Origin: Bacteriovoracaceae bacterium
GTDB lineage: Bacteria; Bdellovibrionota; Bacteriovoracia; Bacteriovoracales; Bacteriovoracaceae
DNA length: 64,000 nt
Assembly (NCBI GenBank): GCA_013141065.1
Contig: JABFRR010000004.1
Location: 99,061 to 163,060 of the forward strand
Direction: 5' to 3'
Part shown: positions 54,540 to 63,249 of the stretch, in pieces
Numbering within the stretch: the stretch's first letter is position 1
Layout: every line of letters begins with the position of its first letter
Notes under the pieces: model-generated
The model's input: the letters and a program-made list of their open reading frames with translations, nothing else
Told to the model about the DNA's origin: nothing
Databases searched by the model: none
Program-made: the position numbers and the translations under genes

Positions 54540-56250
54540 TATTCATCCCGCTGGGGTAATTTTTTAAATGTAAGGCCATGTTAGTTGGCCTTATGTCTTC
54601 CATATGAAAGTATTGGTGAATGCCATTCGCCGATATCAAAAACTTTACCATCGAACTATTTTCCAAGCTTCCGGTCAAAATGCTAGTTGGTGCAATTAAA
54701 ACTCTTCTCAATAAAGTTGATGCTCAAGAAAATAAAATAACTGAACTGTCTTCAGAAAATCAAAAGCTCAAGGATGAAATCAATCGCCTCAAAGGCGAAA
54801 AAGGCAAGCCAGATATTGCTAAAAACAAAGATGACAAGAAAGATAGTGATGATAAAAAGAAAGGCGGCAAGAACGGCGGGCGTGGAAAAATAAAAATGCT
54901 AAAGAAATAGAAATCCACAATACGGAAGAAAAAGATGTCGAAAAAAGATCTTCCAAAAGATGCACAATACAAAGGTACTAGAGATGTCGTAATTCAAGAC
55001 ATAAATTTTAATCTAAATAATACCAAATTTATTATCCATAAATACTATTCACCATTTTTAGGAAAAGTTTTTGAAGGACAACTGCCTCCCGAATATAAAG
55101 GTAGTATCTTCGGACCTGGTATTTGGTCATTTGTCATCCAGTTTCACTACGAGGCAAGAATGACACAAAATCTTCTTTTAAAATTTTAACCGGACTTAAA
55201 GTCAAAATATCTGTCGGCGAAATTTCAAATATGATTCTTTGTCATGAGAGATTTGAAGAAGAACGACAAAATGTAAGGGAAGCTGGAATCAGTCGAAGCG
55301 ATTTTTCTCAAATTGATGATACCGGTGCAAGACTTAATGGAAAGAATGGTTACAGCATTGCAGTTTGTAATCAATTTTTACTGATTATTATACAAGTCTT
55401 TCAAAAAATAGAGAGGCTGTATTGAGAGCACTTGCCGGAACAGAATTAAAATTTGCAATTAATGAAATTGCACTCAAATATGTTGATGATAAAGTTAACA
55501 ATAAGGCAATCGTTGGCGAACTTAGAAAATTACAATCAAATAGATTGTATGGGCGAGATGAGTTTACCAATGAAATCCTAAATGCTCCCTGGGCGAGAGG
55601 AAAGATTACTTCGTGGATAAAACACATAAAAGAAGGTTGTGCCATTGGTGCATTTAGGGATAATTTTCTTGGAGTGAGGTCAAAAATTTTGATTTGTGAT
55701 GATGCTCCCCAGTTTAAAGGCATCCTGGAATTCTTAGGTCTTTGTTTGATTCATGAAGAACGCCATTATAAAAGTTAACTCCAAGTCATCCCGATTTTAT
55801 AAAAGCTGTTGCCGATTTTAGAGAAACATTTTGGAAATATTACGAAAAGCTAAAGCTTTATAAAATTAATCCCAATGACAAGAAAAAGAAAGAATTGAGT
55901 GATGAATTTGATTTAATTTTTTTAGGTAAGACTTGTTACTTCGCTTTAAATCAATTGATGGAAAAAACTAGAGCAAAAAAGATGAGCTGCTTTTGGTTTT
56001 GGAATTTCCAACTATTCCTTTGCATAATAATACTTCTGAATTGGCAATGAGAGAAAAGTTATTCAAAGAAAAATCAGAGGATATTTTAGAAGCTTAGAAG
56101 GGCCATGGCATCAGATATTTTCTTAGGTCTGATGAGTACTTGCCGAAAAATAGGAATTAGCTTTGGTGAATATTTAAAAGACCGATTTTACAATCGCCAC
56201 GAACTACCGCCGCTCGGTGATCTCATTTGGATGGCTTAGCACTATTAAAC
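54540..56250 (+). mobile_element. IS66-like insertion sequence, degraded (approximate limits)
   Basis: The element lies between the truncated HTH gene and the RCC1-repeat lipoprotein gene, whose own start is abnormal. It contains one large transposase gene broken by several frameshifts. A perfect 8-bp stem-loop (TAAGGCCA, loop TGTTAGT, TGGCCTTA) at 54571-54593 lies upstream of the transposase start and could block read-through transcription. Terminal repeats are not clear to me, so the limits are approximate. Confidence 0.55.
54620..56238 (+). pseudogene. IS66-like DDE transposase, multiple frameshifts
   Basis: The parts, in order, are an N-terminal coiled coil (KITELSSENQKLKDEINRLK) with a Lys/Asp/Gly-rich tail (54620-54910) and a zinc-ribbon-like or accessory region (54935-55189). 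The core follows with FEEERQNVREAGISRSDF and IDDTGARLNGKNGYS (55190-55425), giving the first catalytic Asp. Then comes CDDAPQFKGILEFLGLCLIHE (55422-55778), with the second, and a tail containing IPLHNNTSELAMREKLF (near 56010-56060), like the DNNxAER motif of IS66 transposases. Each junction is a frameshift, so no complete protein is made. Confidence 0.7.
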
Positions 56251-56303
56251 CTGACCGATTTTCCCCATTAAAATGAATAGATTCAAAATTTATATTTAAA
56301 CTC

Positions 56304-57489
56304 TTGTTAATTATGGTAGCTCTTGTGCTATCGGGATGTATTTCTAAAAGTAAAATCGATATTAAATTACTAAAAAATGGTTTCCTCGCCGACGACTTAG
56401 TTAAACCCATTTTATCAACGACATTTAGTTTAGGTGCCATTCCAGATGATTTATCCGAATCACCTCCAATAAATTTTTTACCTGCAACAGATGCTCAAAG
56501 TGGAATTGATTATTACGAAGTTCGAATTATAGACGATCAAACTCAAGCTGTGGTTAAAAGCTGGACGCCCATAACAAGTGGTCAAAAAATAGAAAATATC
56601 TCGCCATTACTTTTAGAAGGCGAGACTTATTTTGTAGAATTCAGAGCGAGAGATCGCGCAGGAAATTATAGTGATGTTTTTGAAAGTTCAACTTGGGTCA
56701 CAGCAAGATCTGCTAGTATAAGTTTTCAATCAGAGGCTAATCAATACATTTCAGAAAGTTCTCAATCGGCAAACTTGCAAATTGTTCTATCTCAATCAAG
56801 ATCTGTCGATACGACGATAGCTTTTACTTATACTGGGACAGCAACTCTTGTGAGTGATTTTACTTTTACTACACCAACAGAGGTCGTGATTCCAGCTGGA
56901 AGTACAACCGTGAATCTGACGGTCGAAGTGAATGACGATAATGCATCTGAACCTATTGAATACATCGATGTGAGTTTAAGTGCGCCCACTTCACCGATGG
57001 TCACCATAGGAAATTATGCGAGAAAAAGATTCTATATTGAAGACAATGAATTACAAAGCACGGCCATGATTGCTTCTGGTGCTAATCACAATTGTTACAA
57101 AGATAATATTGGGCGAGTGAAGTGTTGGGGAAGAAATAATTGGGGACAATTGGGTTATGGCGATACGAATGACAGAGGAGATAATGGTAATGAAATGGGC
57201 ACCAACCTTCCTTTTGTCAATTTAGGAACAGGTCTTTCTGCACAAAAAATTTCCGCTGGAAATGGAGGTGATAATACTTGTGCCTTAATGAATAACGGAA
57301 GAGTTAAGTGTTGGGGCTATGGAAGTAATTGGAACGAACCAGGTTATATGGGCTATGGGCATTCTAACAACATTGGTGATCAAGTTGCAGACATGGGAGA
57401 TAACTTACCTTACATCTCACTAGGAACAGGAGTTCTCGCCAAAGATATAGTGACCTCGTCATTTAATTCCTGTGTCATCACAACTGATA
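56304..57489 (+). pseudogene. RCC1-repeat lipoprotein, 5' part (interrupted by IS630-like element)
   Basis: The product begins with a lipoprotein signal (VALVLSGC). The start is odd: the frame begins at TTG 56304, and an ATG at 56273 is one base out of frame with a better signal (KFIFKLLLIMVALVLSG). The mature part has a linker, an FN3-like segment (about residues 50-130) and a Calx-beta-like repeat (about 140-245). RCC1 repeats follow, with the signature VKCWGRNNWGQLGYGDTNDR. The frame is cut at codon ACT-GAT-A by the IS at 57490. Removing the IS and one TA joins it exactly in frame to 58588, giving TTDNLAKCWG. It was probably a surface lipoprotein of about 685 residues. Confidence 0.8.
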
Positions 57490-58585
57490 TACTGCTCATG
57501 ATTTAATTTTCTAGTAAAAATTATTTGGCCTATTGTTATGGCCGTACTATTATACTTTTCATGTATAAATTTCTTAACAAAGACCAAAGACAGGAACTAC
57601 TTGACGAGCTACAAATTGAGCGTTCAAAAAGATACGCTGATAGGATTCGGGTTATTTTACTCTTAGATGATAATCAGACGTACAAAGATATTTCTAAATT
57701 TTTATTTCTCGATGAAGGATCCATTGCCAATTACAGAAAACGCTATATGGAAGGTGGAATCGAAGGCCTAATTCTGGATGAATACAGCACCAAAAGAACA
57801 AAGTTAAATTTTGTTGAAGAATTTCAACTTGCCAATGAACTTGACGATAGAATCTTTGCTTCAACTAAAGAAGTTGTTAATCATATTTTTAAAAAATATA
57901 AAGTAAAATTCTCTATTAGTGGCTGCAACAACCTTCTTCACCGGCTTGATTTTCGTTCAAAAAAGCAAAAGGCGTACCTGGTAAAGCAAAGAAAAAGACC
58001 AAGAAGAATTTATAGAAAAATACAATTCTCTCAAAGGAAAAGGAAAGATTTACTTTGGCGATGCAACTCATCCACTTCATAATACAATCCTTTCTGCTGG
58101 GTGGATTAGAAAAGGCGAAGAAAAGAAGTTTTCACCAATTCAGGTCGAAATCGCGTCAATGTCTTCGGGGCAATTTCTATTGACGACTTAGATATCGTAA
58201 CTCATAGCTACGATACAATAAATCAAATCTCAGTATGTAATTTTCTAAAAGCATTAAGAGAGAAATCCTAATGGTGAGAAAATATATTTTATTTTAGATC
58301 GTGGACCAAGCAATAAGGCATTATCCGTAAGAGAGCTGGCGAAAAATTAAATATTGAGATAGTGTTTTTGCCCGCCTATAGTCCAAACTTGAATCCTATA
58401 GAACGTTTATGGAAATTTTTTAAGAAAAAAGTTTTATACAATCAGTATTATGAAAAATTTAAAGATTTTAAATTAATTTGCGCCTCATTTTTTCGAGGAA
58501 TACGAAAGTATGAATTAGAGCTTGCAACTTTAATTACTGATAATTTTTCAGCAGTAGGCACTTGAAAACTTAACTGGCTTCAGTA
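57490..58585 (+). mobile_element. IS630-family insertion sequence with TA target duplication
   Basis: The 1,096-bp element starts TACTG and ends CAGTA. TA at 57488-57489 and TA at 58586-58587 flank it as the target duplication typical of IS630/Tc1-mariner elements. The ends match in about 16 of 25 positions as inverted repeats (TACTG and a TTTTC-AG block). Excision restores the RCC1-repeat reading frame, which fixes the boundaries. The transposase inside is frameshifted. Confidence 0.85.
57561..58565 (+). pseudogene. IS630-family transposase, frameshifted
   Basis: The N-terminal part (57561-58082) has a helix-turn-helix pair: RIRVILLLDDNQTYKDISKF, then IANYRKRYMEGGIEGLILDE. The frame then breaks near 58040. 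The DDE core continues in other frames with IYFGDATHP (first Asp), NVFGAISIDDLDIVTHSYD, FILDRGPSN (second) and LPAYSPNLNPIERLW at 58362-58411 (third, Glu). The last is the standard IS630 signature. At least three frameshifts separate these parts, so it is inactive. Confidence 0.85.
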
Positions 58586-59450
58586 TAATTTAGCAAAGTG
58601 TTGGGGAGTTGGATATTACGGTGCAAATGGAAATGCCTCTGATAGTAGAGTCGGTGCAGATATTATTAGTATGGGAGATAATTTACCTTATTTAAATTTA
58701 GGTACAGGAAGAAAAGTTTTAAAAATAGCGATGGGTGCCTTTCATCGATGTGCCATCTTAGACAATCTCAAAGTTAAGTGTTGGGGATGGAATTCGGCCG
58801 GGGAATTGGGCTATGAAGATTCTAGAACAAGAGGAGACAACCCCGACGAAATGGGTGATTTTCTACCTTATGTAAACTTAGGAACCAATGCACAGATTGT
58901 AGATATAGCGGCCTCTACAGGAAATTATTTTGAATCCGGTGGAGTTCATTATTCATGTGCACTTTTTTCCACTGGCCAAGTCAAATGTTGGGGAGCAAAT
59001 ACCCAAGGTCAACTTGGACTTGGAGATACAACTTCAAGAGGTTCAACAGTCGGATCCATGGGAGATAATTTACCATTTGTTAATCTCGGTACGGGAAGAA
59101 CAGCGAAGCAAATATTTGCTTCGAATTTAAGTACCTGTGCAATTTTAGATAATGATCTATTAAAATGTTGGGGCAATGGACAATTAGGAATAGGATCGAC
59201 AAGCAATTATGGGAACACATCAATTTTAACGGGTGATAACATTCCAACTGCGATTCTTGGAGAGAGAAAAGTCATTTCAGTGAGTGGATCATTTTTAGAA
59301 TGGTCTGCGGGGCATCGTTGCGCTTTATTTTCTAATGGCGGTGTGAAGTGCTGGGGGAAAAACTTCTATGGAGAATTAGGAGTTGGCAACACACTTACTC
59401 TGGGAGATGAGGCAAATGAAATGCAGAATCTCTTAGATATCCCTTTATAA
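58586..59450 (+). pseudogene. RCC1-repeat lipoprotein, 3' part
   Basis: After the TA duplication the frame resumes as LAKCWGVGYYGANG. It continues through about five more RCC1 repeats of about 50 residues, each with the pattern CWGxNxxGxLGxGDTxxRGD then EMGxxLPxVxLGTG and a CAI/CAL core (for example FSTGQVKCWGANTQGQLGLG). It ends at 59450 in NEMQNLLDIPL. RCC1 repeats form a seven-bladed propeller, and the total over both parts fits about seven blades. The spacing of Cys pairs in the repeats suggests disulfides outside the cell. Confidence 0.8.
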
Positions 59451-59451
59451 C

Positions 59452-59503
59452 GTGCCAGCAGACTTAGGGTAGCGCTGGCGCGCTACCCTAAGTCTGCTGG
59501 CAC
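59452..59503. terminator. Perfect 24-bp hairpin between convergent genes
   Basis: The arms 59452-59475 and 59480-59503 are exact reverse complements, with a 4-base loop (TGGC). It begins 2 bp after the RCC1-repeat gene and ends right at the PAP2 stop, so both genes run into it. There is no T-run on either side, so it may be a bidirectional terminator of an unusual kind or a mobile-element trace. Each arm contains CAGACTTAGG, a 10-base match to the anticodon arm of the tRNA-Leu at 49249. Confidence 0.6.
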
Positions 59504-60505
59504 CTATTTCTTATTAAGAGCTTCGTTCATACAGGCTTCAACCTTGAGCATACCATCCGGCATCTTGGCACATTTAAGTGGACGTTGAGCTTCTTTTTGT
59601 TTCCACTCGGCCATGACATAAACTGTTCCCGTTTCAATATCAAAGCTAGGATAAATTTGAAATCCACTGCGGTTGTCTTCATTTTTATTAAGGGCATTCA
59701 TCGTAAGCTTTGCGACTAAGTGACCTGCGATGGCACCAGCGATAACATCACTTGGCCAATGATTTTTTCCATGCACCCGTGCATAAGCGGTTACAGCGGC
59801 TAATCCATAAGCCACCCATGGAACAACTGGGTATTCTTCTTTAAAAGATTCACTCAATACAGTTGCAAGAGCGAACGCTGTAGATGTGTGTCCTGAAAAA
59901 AATGACTTGCTTCCTTTGTCAAAAAAGACGTATGGGCCTTCACCTGCAGGCGGACGTTTTCGTCCCGCAGTTTCTTTAACAGCAGCAACAACAATAGATT
60001 GAGCAACAGTCGCTGCAAGAGTAAAGATTCCAACTCTTTTTAAATTATTATTATCGTAATAAATTCCTAACATATATGAACCGGCAGCTACGAAACCAAA
60101 AGCAGGGCTACCATAAAAATTTCCAACACTGGTTAAGGTCTCAGTCACTTGAGATTTATTTCTTTGTACGACATCCATGATTTCTTGGTCATTTTTAAAA
60201 GCAACGATTCCTAAACTAGTAGAAGCTGCCAAAATTAATAACTCTTTATCTGTCAGTGAAAGTGGAATGAAATATCCCTTTTTTTCAGATGTGTCTTGAG
60301 CTAAATAATTATTTAATTGATAAGAGTCGATGACCTTGCCTTCAAATTGCGCGAGCTCTAATTCTTCAGCAATCGTGCAACCCATGACATTTTTACGGCA
60401 TGATTTGAGATTTTTAAGCATTCCCGAATAGTCTAAATTCAATTCAGTTGAATACGAATTCATAGCTACGAGTAACGTAATTAAAAACGTAAGTGTCTTT
60501 TTCAA
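59504..60505 (-). CDS. PAP2-family phosphatase, secreted
   Basis: This 333-residue protein has a signal peptide (about residues 1-19). The three PAP2 phosphatase motifs are complete: K177-x6-RP (KETAGRKRP, 177-185), SGH at 204-206 and R243-x5-H249-x3-D253 (RVHGKNHWPSD). These enzymes remove phosphate from lipids such as phosphatidate or undecaprenyl pyrophosphate, or act as non-specific acid phosphatases. The hydrophobic segments at about 90-105, 135-150, 160-175 and 228-265 suggest it is membrane-bound. The start is TTG 60505, with GAGG 5 nt upstream; that site is inside a stem-loop at 60511-60562, so translation may be controlled. Confidence 0.85.
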   Translation of the reverse strand: MKKTLTFLITLLVAMNSYSTELNLDYSGMLKNLKSCRKNVMGCTIAEELELAQFEGKVIDSYQLNNYLAQDTSEKKGYFIPLSLTDKELLILAASTSLGIVAFKNDQEIMDVVQRNKSQVTETLTSVGNFYGSPAFGFVAAGSYMLGIYYDNNNLKRVGIFTLAATVAQSIVVAAVKETAGRKRPPAGEGPYVFFDKGSKSFFSGHTSTAFALATVLSESFKEEYPVVPWVAYGLAAVTAYARVHGKNHWPSDVIAGAIAGHLVAKLTMNALNKNEDNRSGFQIYPSFDIETGTVYVMAEWKQKEAQRPLKCAKMPDGMLKVEACMNEALNKK

Positions 60506-60510
60506 GAGTG

Positions 60511-60562
60511 CCTCGATTCAAAAGTTTAGAGTGTCTAGATAAAGTCTAAACTCCAATCGAGG
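60511..60562 (-). promoter_or_regulatory. Hairpin masking the PAP2 ribosome-binding site
   Basis: In the minus-strand mRNA, CCTCGATT (60555-60562) pairs with AATCGAGG (60511-60518), and AGTTTAGA (60545-60552) pairs with TCTAAACT (60523-60530). This gives two 8-bp perfect stems separated by a small internal loop (2 by 4 bases), with a 14-base apical loop. GAGG, the only Shine-Dalgarno sequence before the TTG start, is the 3' end of the outer stem. The structure could act as an RNA thermometer or be opened by a protein or small RNA. Confidence 0.6.
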
Positions 60563-60745
60563 CGATTTGTGAAGGCGTGTAAAACTTACTTAGTAGCCAG
60601 CGGTTCCCGGCCTCTCGACCAGTCAACCCGATTTCAGTCTCCTGTAATTTTAGGGTAAAAAGTTCACACTTTTCTTAAAGAAAACTAGTTTTATATTGAA
60701 TGTCTTTGAAGAGTTTAAAAATATAAGTCAGAACGGGCGCAAAAC
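60563..60745. other. Intergenic region upstream of the PAP2 gene
   Basis: This 183-bp stretch contains a GC-rich block at about 60595-60645 (CGGTTCCCGGCC...CTCGACC) unlike its AT-rich surroundings. It could fold but matches no tRNA, riboswitch or terminator I recognise. The PAP2 promoter should lie here. Confidence 0.3.
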
Positions 60746-61056
60746 CTACCCAGAAGACGGTGGCATTTCATTATAGCACATTCGATAATAAAATTGATCC
60801 CAACTAGAAAACTCTAGAAACTCAAAACCGCTTTCAAGCTTTTTCCACAAGCGGGATTTTTGTTCATATTTTTCAATTAATTTCTTAAATGTGTAACAAC
60901 TAATTTCTTGAATCTGGTCAACTAAAAATGCCAGGAACATACTCATTATAAAATTATGTGTTAAGTTTTTTTCTCCGTGCCCATAATTATGTTCTAAATT
61001 ATAACCTCTATTCTTCAAAGTATTAAACGTTTCATTTTCTATCTTCCAACGAGTAC
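60746..61056 (-). pseudogene. 3' fragment of a DDE transposase cut by the second IS3-like copy
   Basis: The frame reads TRWKIENETFNTLKNRGYNL, then EHNYGHGEKNL, and ends at 60746. RWKIENETFN and EHNYGHGxxNL are the C-terminal signature of a large DDE transposase family related to IS4/ISNCY. The frame begins at the edge of the IS3-like element; the first 25 residues of the longer frame are IS sequence and do not belong. The front of the same gene is at 63250-64000. Confidence 0.75.
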
Positions 61057-61179
61057 CCCCATGTCTCAGGGGACATTGCAGTCCGGAAGCATGAGATAAA
61101 AACTTTTCCTTGTATGGTAAAAAATACATGATATTGGTACGAAATTCGCAAAAACATTTGGGGTATAAGGAGTTTTTCT

Positions 61180-61727
61180 ATGAAGAATCTTTTAGACCCG
61201 AAATTATTGGCCAGATTTCAAGAACGGCCAACACCTACCAACGAAATTGTCGATTTTTTAGACACTCATCCAGATATTAGTACAGTTAACCTCTGTCGTA
61301 TAATTGAAATATCGCCTTCGCAAATTTATAATTATAGGGCAAATTTAAAGCGCAAACCCAATAACGTTGAAGAAAATGATGACTCAGTTGAATCAAAGTC
61401 ATCTTCTAAATCCTTTAATCGTTATACTGCAGAAGAAAAATTTTCTTTACTTGAAAATTATTTAAAGGCCGACGATCAAGGCAAGCCAAATTACTTAGAA
61501 AATATGGACTATATGATTCAGATATTAAACGCTGGCGAGATCAAGTAAAGAATGCCTCACTTGAAGTTTTGGGGAAGAGAAAGCAAAGATCAGATAAAAA
61601 GTCTGAGGATCAAATCGAAATTGAAAGACTTCAACAAGAACTTCAGGAGCAAGAGAAAACAACTGCTAAGTTATCGACCCTTCTCGTGTTGCAAAAAAAC
61701 TTTCGATATGCTAAAAAGAAAGACTAA
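61180..61727 (+). pseudogene. IS3-family OrfA, copy 2, frameshifted
   Basis: This is identical to the intact OrfA at 13344-13895 for the first 104 residues, then broken by a deletion near 61484 (where GKAKLLRKYG becomes GKPNYLENM). The downstream part, to 61727, continues in another frame (FWGRESKDQ and the AKKKD end). It starts at ATG 61180 with AAGGAG upstream. Confidence 0.85.
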
Positions 61728-61736
61728 ATCTTAATA

Positions 61737-62736
61737 TTGAAGAAAAAAAGAGTTATTAAAAACTGCTCAAGAGTTATTGATGCTGGAATCACGATAGAAA
61801 AATTTTGTGATTCCGTGGGAGTGCCTACTCGGTCATATTTTCTTTGAAAAAGACCAGCAATAAAATTGAGATAAAGAAAAAGGGAAGAAAAACCTCCCTG
61901 AGAATAAATTATCTTTTAAAGAAAAGGAAGAGATCGTTAATGTTCTGCTTAAGAAAGAGTAGCCGATTATTCTCCGCGTGAGATCTATTATAAATTGATT
62001 GATGAAGAAAAAGAATTATTGCCTCGCCGGCAACCTTTATAGAATAGCGAAAGATGCGGACCTTTTAACAAAAAGAAGTAAGACAGGTATTAAGCGTCCA
62101 TTGAATCGTGAGAAGCCTCAGCTTGTAGCAACAGGGCATAATCAAGTTTGGTCTTGGGATGTATCTCAAATAAAATCTGAATGTAGATCAGTACGATTTT
62201 ACTTATATGTGATCGTCGATATTTGGAGCCGTCTTGTAGTGGGGTGGGTACTTGAGGATCACGAAAAATCAGAGCATGCAATTATCATGTGGAAGAAGGC
62301 GTTGGAAGATCAATTTATAACAGGCAAGGGACTGACCAATCACAAAGACAACGGAGCAATACGACTTCGCATGAGATGATCAAATTTGTCCGAGATGCCC
62401 AGATGGTCGATTCTTATTCTAGGGCGTGGGTATCGGATGACAACCCTTTTTCAGAAAGTTTATTTGGAACAATAAAAACCTTTAGAACATTCCCAGGAAG
62501 CTTCGTTGATTTACAAAGCGGCCGAAATTATTTTGTAGGATATTTCCATGAATATAATTACTCTTATAAACATTCAGGTATCCAATTCATAACACCGGCA
62601 GAAAGGCATTATGGCGAGAGAAGAAAATTTTAGATTCAAGAAATCAAACGATTAAAAAATTTTATGAAACTCATTCTCATCGATATACCAAACGGCCAAA
62701 GAGTTTTCTCCTATAGTAGAGGTGAAAATTAACTAA
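61737..62736 (+). pseudogene. IS3-family OrfB, copy 2, frameshifted
   Basis: This copy has several single-base deletions. The catalytic core first appears in frame from about 62040 (YRIAKDADLLTKRSKTGIK and WSWDVSQIKSE), shifts near 62355 after NHKDNGAI, and continues with DDNPFSESLFGTIK, which carries the catalytic Glu missing from frame in copy 1. A further 1-bp deletion near 62620 cuts off the C-terminal 35 residues. The N-terminal third is also broken. It is inactive, but it supplies the parts needed to reconstruct the ancestral protein. Confidence 0.85.
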
Positions 62737-62753
62737 ATGCACTTACGACAAAG

Positions 62754-63075
62754 TCAGAAATGTACGGCCTGTTGTGGAGAATATAAATAATTAAGAACTA
62801 AAAGCATTTTTTGAAAATTTGTGTGGATCTAGCTTTTCATACAACTCATTAAAGTGGATGCCTCCCGATCCATTCCAAGCATCAAGGGCAATCCTTACTA
62901 GAGTTGTTCTGATGATGAAAAGCCTTGCGCCCGCCTTTAATGACTTCTGGTGGCGCCATGAGTTTAGGATAATCAGGATTAAACATAAGATGCAAAAAGG
63001 TTTTCGTTACGATAAAATAATAAAGAGATCGCTCGAAATAAAACTTTTCGCTATCAGCTGCCTTGACCAAGTCAT
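62754..63075 (-). pseudogene. Passenger gene, copy 2, frameshifted
   Basis: This is the counterpart of the 107-residue gene at 11986-12309. One base is missing after the start (TCAAAG becomes TCAAG), and further small changes break the frame after HLMFNPDYPKLMAPPEVIK. Its stop lies 17 bp past the orfB stop, as in copy 1. Confidence 0.8.
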
Positions 63076-63249
63076 ATACATCTCCAAAATAAAAATATTA
63101 TAAGACTGAAGTTTTAATAAACTGTCTCGTGTTGATTTGAATTTAGCATGAAATATTTTTGACTTGATAATTAAATGAATTAGAAAGTGAATCTTGTAGC
63201 AGAAAAGTTTTTCAACCTTCCTTCAAACTGCACTAATTTCTGAGACACA

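Larger units (their letters stand above)
61057..63249 (+). mobile_element. IS3-like insertion sequence, copy 2 (inverted relative to copy 1)
   Basis: This 2,193-bp copy is the inverse of 11808-14018 with the same TGTCTCAG ends. It differs by scattered small deletions (total 18 bp shorter), which put frameshifts in orfA, orfB and the passenger gene. It lies inside a DDE transposase gene whose halves remain on both sides. TG occurs at both junctions, which may be a 2-bp target duplication; if so, excision restores that frame (GRGGTRWKIENE). Confidence 0.85.

Noticed and set aside
60595..60645. tRNA or riboswitch in the GC-rich block upstream of the PAP2 gene
   Set aside because: No cloverleaf with a CCA end can be drawn on either strand, and it matches no riboswitch consensus I know.
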